A stretch of DNA of 64,000 nt, taken from assembly GCF_026151205.1 (NCBI RefSeq), contig NC_087078.1, positions 14,465,118-14,529,117 of the forward strand. The letters are read 5' to 3'. Position numbers and translations under genes: made by a program. This DNA comes from Bolinopsis microptera (Eukaryota; Ctenophora; Tentaculata; Lobata; Bolinopsidae). The notes under the pieces are model-generated. The model saw nothing but the letters and a program-made list of their open reading frames with translations, was not told where the DNA came from and did not search any database. Of the stretch, positions 37,601 through 47,030 are shown piece after piece (the first letter of the stretch is position 1; every line of letters starts with the position of its first letter).

Positions 37601-39287
37601 TAGGTGCATCCTGTATCTTCTATCAATATGTCCTGATAAGGACTGGCTGATGAGCCGTATGCAAACCACCATCTGTCTGTTGAAGAACGCAACTTCTTTA
37701 CCCATCCACAGATGGAAAACGATTCTTTTAGGGGCTCCATAGCGGGTTTAAAAACCACATAATCCTTAGCTGTTTCAACGAACTTTAAACCAGTGGTAGA
37801 ACTGTCAGGTACTTTGGTGCAGGTTGCTGGGCTTGGTAGAATAAGGCCTACCAGTAGGAGTGGTACGGCTACTGAAAATATCATCTGCATGCTCCTTAGC
37901 TACGAATGTACGAGGTTAACAGTACTCTTGATTGTCTTCATTTATAGATCAATTTAATTAAAGGTTAAAAACAACGCATGTTACAAAATCAATGCGTTCT
38001 GATCGAGAAAATTTATAACTCCAATCGGATAAATTTCTTATATAATAACGATAAACGTGTTCAAACTTAAATCTTGTAAAATCTATCCACGCAGTAGTGG
38101 TCCTACCAGAAGAAGTGACCGATATAAAACATTATAATAATCTAGTGAAAACGAATTAATGACCCCAGGTCCAAGATGCACATTGATTATTCATATCAAC
38201 TGCTTTTGAACGGTTAATGTTGAGTTGACTAGTTGAAATAAGATTTCGGTGTTCAAAGGAAAAGGTTGCTCCTTTAATAATTCTTGATTGGTGTGAAACC
38301 ACACTCATATTTGGCAATGAAAGTGAACTACTTTTAAACAATTTTAAATTTAGGTAAGAGTGGGAAGACACTTTTCGCAAAATTTTGCACTTGAATGTTG
38401 CCTTTTTTTTAAAGGTTCGTCAGTCCAACAACCCAGACTCTTAGGACGGCACTTTCTGGATCCCATCGCCAGTTCCAGAGCTACCTTCAATAGGATTAGG
38501 ATGAAACACTTACTTATCGTACTCAACTCTCAAGGCGTACAACAAACGTTTAAAAAATTTAGTACTAAATTGTAAACGATACGGTTTATTAGGTATATCT
38601 GTATTCAGTTTACTACCGCCCTCATCAGATACACATTTCACGTGCGTCAGGGCAATTGTTTCATATTGTAGCTCAAACTTGGCTCTCCTTCAAAGTTTTA
38701 TCGGTGTTGTAACCTATTCTAGGGGTTTGTACCGGTAAACTCTTTATATTTATAAGTTTTACGTCTTTACTCTTTGTGTTTCGGAGTCAGTCGAGACTTT
38801 CCTTCATCGCACCATGACCAATACGGCTAAGTTATATTATAGGGCTACAAGGGCAGAGTTTGTTGACATACAACCACTATTGTGCACCATCTAATTACAT
38901 CCATTCCATCGGTCTTGTTGTGATGAGGGACAGTCTACACTAGCTTTAAATGTTTGAGCTGGAAGATTAAACAACTGGGTATGTCGTTAAATTAAGCCCT
39001 AGGCGTAAATTCGCCAAAATCGGAGAGAAATAATTCTGTGCCAACTCTTGGCGCTTATTACATAGACTATCAATAATCGCTGCGCTCGAGCCGTATTGTT
39101 CACCAAATTAGCCGCAGTTAAATGTTGCCTCTGTCCCCATTCCCCATGAAACAGTAATTTAAAACAATATTATTCTCAGGTTATCGTTAATCCTAATTCA
39201 TTTAACGACGACGAAGTAAGCTTAGAGGACAACAACATAATCGCCGCTCCTGTCCAATTCAGTAAGCTCAACGCAGAACATTACTGA
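31648..39287 (+). CDS. Unrecognised single-pass membrane protein, 281 aa, seven coding exons
   Basis: Coding exons: 31646-31757 (ATG at 31648), 32889-32998, 33291-33447, 33572-33704, 33848-34003, 34265-34336 and 39180-39287. Every junction has AG/GT boundaries and matching phase, and the joined frame is open to TGA at 39285. Residues 4-27 are a strongly hydrophobic helix (PVLIIAIVLAVVLILVIFVL...) followed by KLRNRK, so an N-out, C-in topology without a cleaved signal is likely. Residues about 78-170 form a predicted helical region (EEKRKFDEIAQNLQDERFKF, YRECIHELSRFLHLLNKSPE, GLYLANWATQILAIYDNQRR). Residues 195-281 are Ser-rich and acidic (RARRSSIGSSEGSS, SEDEEEE), probably disordered, ending LNAEHY. 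I do not recognise the family. The last intron (4.8 kb) contains a G-run element and an antisense pentraxin gene. Confidence 0.8.
31758..32888 (+). other. Intron 1 of the membrane-protein gene
   Basis: Donor GTAAGT at 31758, acceptor TTCCAG ending at 32888. The interior shows nothing recognisable. Later introns up to 34264 are short (124-292 bp). Confidence 0.7.
34398..36480. mobile_element. G-run/C-run-bounded element 1 (2.1 kb), 6-bp flanking repeat AGTATT
   Basis: Begins with a run of about 15 G and ends with a run of about 16 C; AGTATT is present immediately outside on both sides (34392-34397 and 36481-36486). The arms are inverted: TGTCACGTCCGTCTATGTCC next to the G run against its complement next to the C run, each followed by CTCATAGAATCCAAAAAGGA in opposite or repeated arrangement. 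Inside are 10-bp GGACATAGGC repeats (34460-34545), a 1.5-kb polypyrimidine tract, and about seven 20-bp units of TGTCCGTCCGAGTCCGCCAA type (36229-36400). No protein is encoded. It lies in intron 6 of the membrane-protein gene. Confidence 0.75.
34718..36200. repeat. 1.5-kb polypyrimidine (TCC/CTCAGTCC) tract
   Basis: The plus strand is almost entirely C and T with regular CAGTCCTCC, TGGGTCCTCC and CAGCCATCC interruptions. Blocks of about 600 bp recur (for example 35190-35400 resembles 35640-35860), so the tract grew by duplication. It is the kind of sequence that can form intramolecular triplexes. Serine/proline/leucine-rich open frames here are composition artefacts. Confidence 0.92.
37159..37890 (-). 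CDS. Secreted pentraxin-domain protein, intronless, 243 aa
   Basis: Residues 1-24 form a signal peptide (MQMIFSVAVPLLLVGLILPS, then PATC). The rest is one pentraxin/LamG-type jelly roll: SFSICGWVKK and HLCVSW contain the two conserved cysteines of the pentraxin disulphide, and VLGNEFDSFGGGFEDGNAFG with GEM matches the calcium-site segment (family form LGQEQDxFGGxFxxxQSxxGEI), keeping the acidic residues. The length fits short pentraxins (about 220 aa). Two further cysteines lie near the C-terminus. Pentraxins are calcium-dependent pattern-recognition proteins; ligand and role here are unknown. The gene sits antisense inside intron 6 of the membrane-protein gene. A TATA box (CTATAAATG) lies 50 bp upstream of the ATG. 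Intactness plus a promoter argue for a live gene rather than a retrocopy, though intronless structure permits a retroposed origin. Confidence 0.87.
   Translation of the reverse strand: MQMIFSVAVPLLLVGLILPSPATCTKVPDSSTTGLKFVETAKDYVVFKPAMEPLKESFSICGWVKKLRSSTDRWWFAYGSSASPYQDILIEDTGCTYIFNAGLDMRSKITAPLGEWRHLCVSWSLSSRAFRFYYEGELIGTKETASGKKLPIDGYMVLGNEFDSFGGGFEDGNAFGGEMFKINVFSKELTGVEIKEMKDGGICSEVELRYGRTRYLKWSDFLLEERSGNVTEIDVGCDNESSR
37939..37947 (-). promoter_or_regulatory. TATA box for the pentraxin gene
   Basis: On the minus strand CTATAAATG lies about 50 nt upstream of the pentraxin ATG, placing the start site near 37912-37918 and giving a short leader of about 25 nt. Confidence 0.55.
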
Positions 39288-41584
39288 GACGATTCACTGA
39301 CTTTATCGGAAAAGATCCAGAATATTCCAAAAAAGATGATGACTACGATTCGGCCTGACATATTAGGAAAGTAGTTTCACAAATTCAGACAGGGTTGTGT
39401 TGTACAGGTCAGTTGAGGGAGTGAAAATGTTTTAAACGTGGTTCAATGCTGCGTTGTTCAACGTTGTGTATTTTTATTAAATCAGAGGAATATTTTTAGA
39501 CAAATTAGAAATTCAGAGTTTTACATAACATATATTCGTTTATTGAATGATCAGTTTGGTGAGTTGGAGCTCACACGGATCATTTCAAACCAGTATTTGC
39601 AAATGAATCAAAATTAACCGCCTTACTGAACGTCAGAATGATAGAACACTGATTATTGTCTGTAGGATTTCTTGTTTCTCAGATCATGTGAGCAACAAAA
39701 TAGTAAGATTGATCGTTGCTTTGTTATCAAAAACTGTTTACTCAAAAAACTGACAGTTCTTCAGCTTTAATGGCAACTCAGCAATGTTTTTTGTTGTTGC
39801 CGGGGTGTCCCTCAACTTGTTCTTGTAAATAATACGCTGTCAAGGTTCACAGATTAAATGATGGTTTAGACATGCCTTTTAGTTTTATGAGGATAAACCT
39901 GGGGTATCTGTTAGCCTTATAAGGTAGTGTATGATTCAATGACATATTGTGATCCATGAATCTGGAGCGCCGACTACTTTTCAGCCTCCTAAACAAGTGG
40001 TGGGAACACCACGGTTACATTTGTCTGCGTTTGTAAATCGACCAATTATAGATGTTGATTCTGGTGGGGAGGTGAGGCTTATTTGTTTGACACATGACAG
40101 TGATTCTGGGGTTTGATTGGTCAGCAGTGGAAGCTGATTGGCATATTGCTGTCACGTGTCATGTCCCCACCAGGAGCATCATCTCAATCTGTTATGATTG
40201 GCAATGTAAAAATCGGGCTGCTTTCACTTTTGTTGTGTTTTACGTGTGGGGTTACTTTAAAAGATTTTTATACTTCATTGACAAATGATAAGGTCGAATT
40301 CAAATGGTTCTAGCCTACAGAAAAATCCCAACTCTGAACCAGTTTCACTCCAAAAAGATGAAGATTTTACATGGAATAGGTGGAATTTAAAGTAGATCCA
40401 AAGATGCTGAAGTAAGTTGTGTAGCCAGGCTCTTATTTGCTCCAGGAGTAACTGATTTAGAGTTTGGTGTTTTACTGTAGCTCACTAAGTAGTAAGTATT
40501 AGTATTACTATTTAGCGTATTTACTGACTACTGGATGGAGTAGACCTTCATTCTTTGATCATATTGTGGATGTTCAGTTAGGAGAATTAGAAGTATCGTG
40601 ATATTCAATGTCTGGCTATCATTTCTTCAGAGCTCTTAATTTAACCGAGTCCAATCGCTGCATTAGAAAATTGCAAAAATCAAGTTATACAAACACTCAC
40701 ATGCCCTTGGATAAGCTCCTTCGTTAATTTCACGTTCCAAGTCCAACCCAAATTTGGTGACCTCTTATGAATACATCTAAATGATAGCTTTGGATTAATC
40801 GGGTGATTAATCCTTTTTATATATTATGAGCATTGAACTTGAAGAAGTGGGTTAATCATTATGTGACTGACAGTCCTGTTTAAAGAATCTAAAGCTTTTG
40901 GAGGGAAAATGTCTCGATCGCACTAGCATTATCTGAGCTTTTGTTTAGCCATATCACATATGTCATTATGCAAGATGAACGTTGGTCGTTGACAGTGACA
41001 TGATATAATTATAAGACTTGTAAATTAACTCTAGTTTCAGTTAGAAATGAAGTGGAGAGAAATTGATTATCGAATTTGCTCATTTTTAATATTATATAAA
41101 ATCTATAGTTATACTATACTGCACGTTTGAGATAGGCAGATTGTATAACACTAGAAGTAGAAGATTCCCTTACTCTTGACTGCGTCGTTAAAATTAAACG
41201 ACGAGAACTAATTTGTAAAACTAAAATTCTGGGTAACCTGTTGGATAAAGCTTGAAGATTTATAAATGATAATATATTAGCTCAGCCGACTTCCTAAAAC
41301 GTTGTTTCACTTTTCTCTGTCATCATTTATGACGATTTATATTACACCAATCCAGCTTTCAAGTTGGAACAAATTCCAATAATTTATCCACCTCCATCAA
41401 TTAGCATCAACACGTTACACGAACAATCACTATCAGGGCGAAGGAGCGAAGTTAAGGTAATGGGCCAATTTCCCCTCCGTAATCAGTTTTACGCACAGCT
41501 ATTGTGTATAATTAGTGTAAGTAGTTTGTAGTTGCAGTGATATGATTAGTAACTGATTACTAATCAATCTGCAAGTGCAATTGT
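39288..41584. other. 3' flank of the membrane-protein gene and intergenic DNA
   Basis: No gene or repeat is recognised. Open frames near 40094-40313 overlap in two frames and show no family motif. Confidence 0.45.
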
Positions 41585-41618
41585 TTACTGGGCCGCGCTC
41601 AGCCTGTCATCCGCCTAA

Positions 41619-42028
41619 GGGGTCGTTCACATATTACGTAATCAACCGAGGGGGGTTTCCAAATGCTTACGGTTGATTATAATAACAATTTGACAATATG
41701 TTAATTCAAATTCCAATTTCATTATGATAGTGATAAAATTTAGAATTGATCGGATATCCACTATAGCATCCACTATAGCAACTAGCAAGTAGTTTGAAAG
41801 GTGCTTGGCCGGATATCATAACAATGATTTCGGCTCATCATGCAATGATCAGGGTAGCATGAAACGTAAAGAAAAATGATTTCCAGGGAAAAAAGTCAAA
41901 GGGGGGGGGGGGGGTCAGGCCTTGATTACGTAATATTGCTGTCAGGGGGGGGGGTGGGTCTTGATTACGGAGGGGGGGAGGGGGTAAAAATTGCTAAAAT
42001 ATTGATTACGTAATATGTGAACGACCCC
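41619..42028. mobile_element. PIF/Harbinger-type MITE with TAA target duplication
   Basis: A 410-bp element with matching 27-bp termini (GGGGTCGTTCACATATTACG TAATCAA and complement), flanked by TAA at 41616-41618 and 42029-42031. The interior is G-rich (runs of 14 and 9 G) and non-coding. It interrupts a copy of the 80-bp module found intact at 42731-42820 and 44204-44280, so the empty site is visible in the same window. A 3-bp TWA duplication is typical of PIF/Harbinger. Confidence 0.9.
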
Positions 42029-42109
42029 TAATCTCTGTTTATGAACATGATAGCTCGAGGTCCCCAGGTGAGCAATTGTAAAATGTAATTGTATTCTTGT
42101 ACATAAAAA

Positions 42110-42354
42110 TTCGGAATCAGCGTGCGAAAATACATCGATCCAAGTTGGTCTCAGCTACTATCGCCGTATCGGGGGCCCTTTTAGAAAAATCTCTGAGATC
42201 GACTGTAGTCGATTTTCATTTAGCACGCTCGCGAGCGTGCTAAATCACTCTACAGTCGATCTTCGAATTGTTCTACATTCTATTTCTAGAAGGGCCCCAG
42301 ACAGTTTAGTTGAAACCAACTTCAATGGATGTATTTTCGGACGCTGATTCCGAA
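42110..42354. repeat. 245-bp imperfect palindrome (foldback) with a 28-bp perfect core
   Basis: The left arm starts ATTCGGAATCAGCGTGCGAA and is mirrored on the right by GGACGCTGATTCCGAAT. Nested inside are complementary GGGGGCCCTT...AAGGGCCCC segments and GATCGACTGTAG against CTACAGTCGATC. The centre, 42218-42245, is a perfect palindrome around GCACGCTCGCGAGCGTGC. Confidence 0.9.
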
Positions 42355-42830
42355 TCACCCACCATGACATAGGGTTAAAATACTCCCCTGACGAGATATT
42401 GGCGAAAAACTTGTCTAGCGCGATGCGTTACTGTGCCGCGCCGCGCACTCAACGAGGCTCCTCACAGCGCACTCAATGAGGCTTCTCACAGCGCCGAGCT
42501 GAGATGAATTGACATCGTCAATTAAGATGCGCACGAGTGCGCGGCTCCCCGTGTATCGTAAAAACTCTACAGGAGTTCACTATAGTGAAACGACGATATA
42601 GGGGTCACGACGTGATACAAGTGGTTGCTACACGTTGTATAATGTATACCTAGTTCTCGCGGCCGGCCGATCAAAAGGCATAATATAAGGGGTTGCAGTG
42701 TGTGTCAAGGCTTCACATAGCCATGTGTATATTACTGGGCCGCGCTCAGCCTGTCATTCCGCCTAATATATATATAATCTCTATGTTGTTTACCAACATT
42801 AAAGCCTGGGGTCCTCAGGTAATGTGTATA

Positions 42831-43691
42831 TAGTAGAGGCTCTTACGGGCATTGTCTGCTCGATACGTTAGGGACCCCAGATACACCTTACTAGACGTAT
42901 TTTTGACCGTAGAATCGATTGAAAGTGGTTTCAAGATGATTGGACTGATTGTTCTGGGGTAAAATCGCAAAAAACCGATTTTTGGGCCAAAAATAGGCCA
43001 AAAAACCATGTTTTTTGATATTTTGAGCAAGTTAATTTTGTTGGCATGTCGGCAAAACTTGCATAAAGATAGCTAAAAGACAGCCGCACAAGATTGTATA
43101 AAAATAAAACAAATCCCTCTATTTGTTCTGAGGTAAAAATCCAAAAAAGTGGTAAAAATTTTGACTTTTTTGCTTTAAGTTTGAATAATTTTTTGCAGTT
43201 GTATTAAATCAACCCAAAAATAGTCACATCGTGTTTGCCTAAATTTTTCCTTTCCGAGAAGTACCCACTTCATATACTTAATCGAAGTTTGAATATTGTC
43301 ACTCCGCAAGCGTTTTTGCCAAATTTTCGACGCGCACTACGCGCAAAAGCATTTAGTTGTTATCAATTGGCACCCGCGCGTTCATCATAAATTTCAAACA
43401 GCTATAACTCAGCGAGATTATGTCCGTTCTAGCTCATATTTTCACACTAAATAGAAAATAATGTGATCTTATTGCTGACAAAATATGGATATAATTACTT
43501 TATTTGCCTTAGAGTAATAGACTGTCAAAGTTTAAAACGCGCATTGGTATAGCACGTGACTAATAAGGCCAAATTTATACTTCTTAACATATTATCGATC
43601 CTTAGACATCATACTATTGTGTCCAATTAGCGGTTAGGTCTCTAAACTCGTAGCAGAAAACACGTCTTTTTGCCCGTAAGAGCCTCTACTA
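42831..43691. mobile_element. Non-autonomous DNA element with perfect 21-bp inverted termini
   Basis: The left end TAGTAGAGGCTCTTACGGGC(A) at 42831-42851 and the right end at 43671-43691 are perfect complements. If the outer TA is the target duplication, the termini are GTAGAGGC...GCCTCTAC with a TA site, as in mariner-type elements. The 861-bp body has no open frame of note and contains AAAAAACCGATTTTTGGGCC-type sequence. Confidence 0.8.
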
Positions 43692-43812
43692 ATATTGTCA
43701 TACGTTGTATCGTCAGGACCATAGTGTATCCCCCTGTATCGTCAGGACTATAGTGTATAGTGAAACGACCGTGGGGGTCGCAACGTGATACAATGTGTAT
43801 ACTGTATACGCG

Positions 43813-44185
43813 CGCTCCTACTAAATCGCTCGCCCAAATTTTAAGAAAATTCTTGTGATAAGGCCCTTTAGGCATGCAAGTGATCTAGATCGGTGTATTT
43901 TTGGACGCTGATTCCGAATCACCCCCCCATGACGTAGGATTAAAATGCTTCTCTGGAGAGTTATGGGCAAAAAACCGTTTTGGTCACGTGACAGGCTAGC
44001 AAAACGTGAATTCGATTATTTAGAGTTAGGGTTAGGGTTAGGCCGGTTGTAGTTAAGATTATGGATAGCTTCGGGGTTAGGGTTAGGGTTGGGATTAGGG
44101 TTTATGTAAAACCGTTTTTTACGGCTGCAAAACCAAAAAAACCAAAGTCACGTGAAATTTTTGGGCGAGCGATTTAGTAAGAGCC
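43813..44185. mobile_element. MITE copy 1 with TTAGGG-type internal repeats
   Basis: The termini GCTCCTACTAAATCGCTCGC CCAAA and (complement) GCTCTTACTAAATCGCTCGC CCAAA form an inverted repeat of about 26 bp. GTATACGCG at 43804-43812 and 44186-44194 is a 9-bp direct flanking repeat. The middle (44025-44105) has blocks of GGGTTAGGGTTAGG and GGGATTAGGG. The second copy, 460 bp downstream, aligns end to end. Confidence 0.88.
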
Positions 44186-44284
44186 GTATACGCGTTATAC
44201 TTTACCTGGGGACCTCAGGCTATATCATGTTCATAAACATATGATTAGGCGGAATGACAGGCTGAGCGCGGTCCAGTAAGTTAT

Positions 44285-44390
44285 ACTGCGTGACGCGGTC
44301 GCGCGCTACTGCAAGCGAGAGGGCTCTGGTTAGAGCAAGCTCTAACCAGAGCCCGGGCTTGCAGTAGCGCGCGACAGCGCGTCATGCAGT
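44285..44390. repeat. 106-bp hairpin with a 16-bp perfect inner stem
   Basis: The inner stem GGGCTCTGGTTAGAGC (44321-44336) is separated by AA from its exact complement (44339-44354). Outside are GCGCGCTACTGCAAGC against GCTTGCAGTAGCGCGC and ACTGCGTGACGCGGTCGC against GCGACAGCGCGTCATGCAGT. Nearly the whole segment can fold on itself. Confidence 0.92.
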
Positions 44391-44644
44391 ACGCGTAGAC
44401 ACATGGCTATGTGAAGGTTAAAGCAATGTCAAGGCAGTGGTAATGTTATGGCTAGGAATTAAATTCTTTATGCCACTCGGAGGCTTATACGGCAATGTAA
44501 TTGAAAGTATAGTAATGGCTTAGAATTACAAATTAACAACCTGTGAGACTTGACGCGGACGGATGTTACTCGTCTAAATTTCTTCGAAGTAGCGCGCGCC
44601 GGGCCAGATCATAAACAATGGTCAATGTGAGACCAATTAATGCT

Positions 44645-44989
44645 TGCTCCTACTAAATCGCTCGCCCAAATGTTAAGAAAATTCTTGTGAATAAAGGCCC
44701 TTTGGGTATGAAATTGATTTCAACCGGTGTATTTTTGGACGCTGATTCCGAATCACCCCCCATGACATAGGGTAAAAATGTTTCCCTAAAGAGTTATAGG
44801 CAAAAAACCGTTTTGGTCACGTGACAGGCTAGTAAAACATGAATTCGACTGTTTAGGACTCGGGTTAGGTTTAGGGTTGTGGTAAGGGTTATGGATAGCT
44901 TTGGGGTTATTATTATCAATTATATATGGTTAGGGTTGGGATTAGGGTTTATCTATAACCGTTTTTGGGCGAGCGAATTAGTAAAAGCC
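44645..44989. mobile_element. MITE copy 2 with TTAGGG-type internal repeats
   Basis: Same family as 43813-44185: the left end GCTCCTACTAAATCGCTCGC and the right end GGGCGAGCGAATTAGTAAAA GC are inverted, and the interior shares GACGCTGATTCCGAATCACC and GGTCACGTGACAGGCTAG. The telomere-like part is shorter and more mutated (GGGTTAGGTTTAGGG, GGTTAGGGTTGGGATTAGGG). No clean target duplication is seen, so this copy is probably older or trimmed. Confidence 0.85.
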
Positions 44990-45039
44990 ATTATATTTAT
45001 GTTGCAAAGTTCTCATTCATAGTATTCGAAAATGTTTTA

Positions 45040-45754
45040 ATTTTGACAGGCTGTCAATCCCTTTTGATTTAAAAATGACTGTCTTCATACAGAAGAAACC
45101 AAATCTCAGAAATATCTAGGTCTCATGATAAATTGTATAACGTCGTGACCCCCATTGTTGTTTCACTAAGCGTTTCTACGATACAGGGGAGCCGCGCACT
45201 CGTGCGCGGCGGGTTGCATACAAATTATAACAAATGATAAACAATTAACTTATTAAAATTTCAGGACCATATTGATTATGTGAAATCTAAATTTGCTAGA
45301 AGAATAAAAGAATTATGTAGGTCTTAAAATCTCATTCCACTGAAACATAGAAAATGTGTGTAAATGCTCTTATACTCCCTTGCAATTTGATTACCTGAAT
45401 ATTATATGGTGTAGGGCTGCCAAAACCAAACTAAATTCTTTCAATATTTTGTACAAAAAAGTAGAAAAAATTGCTCTCGATGTCAATTGTCGTGAACCAT
45501 CAGTAAATGTGCATCAAGATATGAAATGGCTTCCCTTACATTATTTAAGGAGACAACTCCATCTGTCGACATATATGCATACAATTATTAATGAGAGTGC
45601 ACCGTCATCATTTACAAGTAAATTTGCCTATGTATCTGGAGGCTCACGTGATGCTGAGAGTTGCAACCTGTATTTCCCCAAATCTAGAACGCATATAAGC
45701 TTTTCGAATTTGGGTGCAAAATGCTGGAATTCAACTCCAGTGAACATAATATAA
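45040..45754 (+). mobile_element. CR1/Jockey-like LINE 3' fragment carrying a 101-bp insertion
   Basis: Recognisable pieces: SQKYLGLMI near 45105-45130, DHIDYVKSKFARRIKELCRS at 45267-45326, then in another frame YLNIIWCRAAKTKLNSFNIL and VHQDMKWLPLHYLRRQLHLS to a stop at 45752-45754 (AKCWNSTPVNII). This is the post-RT C-terminal region of a CR1/L2/Jockey-type LINE. Frameshifts and stops make it dead. It is split at 45133-45233 by a short insertion. Confidence 0.8.
45133..45233. mobile_element. 101-bp insertion with 8-bp flanking repeat ATGATAAA
   Basis: ATGATAAA occurs at 45125-45132 and 45234-45241, on either side of a 101-bp segment that interrupts a LINE reading frame at YLGLMI. The segment contains GTCGTGACCCCC and the palindromic GCCGCGCACTCGTGCGCGGC and matches modules elsewhere in the island. 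An 8-bp duplication would fit a hAT-type transposase. Confidence 0.6.
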
Positions 45755-47030
45755 GCTGAATGTCGAATGTACTGCCTAATTTTCACATTGTATGAAATCC
45801 TCATCTATGTTGGATGTAATTAATGGTATCTCATCATATGAAATTTTAAACAGTAGCTTTGACTATTTCTTCAGTCCGGCTCTGTGATAACTATAAGGTG
45901 TTTCGGAGTTTTTTTAAGTAGCAGGTCCCTGTGTTTTACTGACAAAATTATTTCTCTCTTACTTTATCAGCTTACCACGTCTGACCTGATGCCATTTTTC
46001 ACTCTAAGGTCTACACTTCTCGGTATATAAATGTACATAATTCTGACAACAAATGTCAAAGTGGGTATCTATGTAATTTTCGTACTAGTTTAATGGTTAC
46101 GTTCATGCCCACAGTTTAAGGTTAAATCTCACTGTACCATATTCATTAACTTATAACTTATTACATACTATACGTTGTCCTTAGAAGGTATTCTAACAGT
46201 TTTTGACTGACTTGAATGTCCTGCACAGCAGTTTGAAGCTTCTTTAAATTAGTTTTATTCTTATTGTATTGCTGTGTAAATTTAATTCTAAGGCTAATTA
46301 TACAAGCTTTATGGGATGCAGCTACAATATTTTCCTTCGGATCACAAACTCCTAGTGGCAGTCCAGCTTCTATTTACAGTTCCCATCGGCAACCATGGGG
46401 ATTACGTAGATTGTGACGCCCCGAGTCTGTGGTCCCTCCTATTGTGTGTGTGAGTTAAGGGTGGTACTCTCCTGGCATGCAAGGAAGGACTTCAGTTTAA
46501 AATACACATCGTCCGCATCAGAACAATCTGGCTTAGTATGGCTAATCTGGAATGTATTTTTGATTGTTGGTAACTTTTAGAATAATTATATGGGTGAAAT
46601 CGGCGAGAAGCCTTTAGTCAGGAACTGCTGTCGTCTTGGAGCTCCGAAATATAATTTGTCCAAACCAGTCAAGTTCAGATTGAGCAGATTGACCATGCAA
46701 CTCAAGTGATAAAAATTCCAGTAAACTACGTGCTAAGGATGGGTATAGAACAGTTAACTAAAATTTTGTAAAAAAAACTAAGACTGAAAGGACCATAACT
46801 TTTTAACAAAACTTGTCATGATGTGATTTCAGGATTACCACTATTGTGAATTTAATAAATGTAATTATCAATGAAACAAGAAATTCAATAAAACAAGAAA
46901 TTTAATTTTAGCACAGAATTATCATTTCTGTATCCTTGTATCCTATATTTTCCATTTCGAAATTTTATCAGATTCTTAATCAAATTTTCCAGAACACAAT
47001 GGAACAAGAAATGGAATTTAGAGATGCGGT

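Larger units (their letters stand above)
42400..45260. repeat. GC-rich foldback-repeat island B
   Basis: Shares modules with 15.9-17.1 kb: GGATGTTACTCGTCTAAATT (44559), GCGCGGCACAGTA-type sequence (42430-42500, inverted), ACGATACAGG/GTGATACAA modules (42590-42650, 43720-43790, 45140-45195) and two copies of the 80-bp CCTGGGGTCCTCAGG module (42731-42820 minus, 44204-44280 plus). The individual elements within it are listed separately. Confidence 0.8.

Noticed and set aside
44020-44105. True telomere or chromosome end
   Set aside because: The TTAGGG blocks are short, degenerate and inside a repeat with defined inverted ends, and a second copy has the same arrangement.
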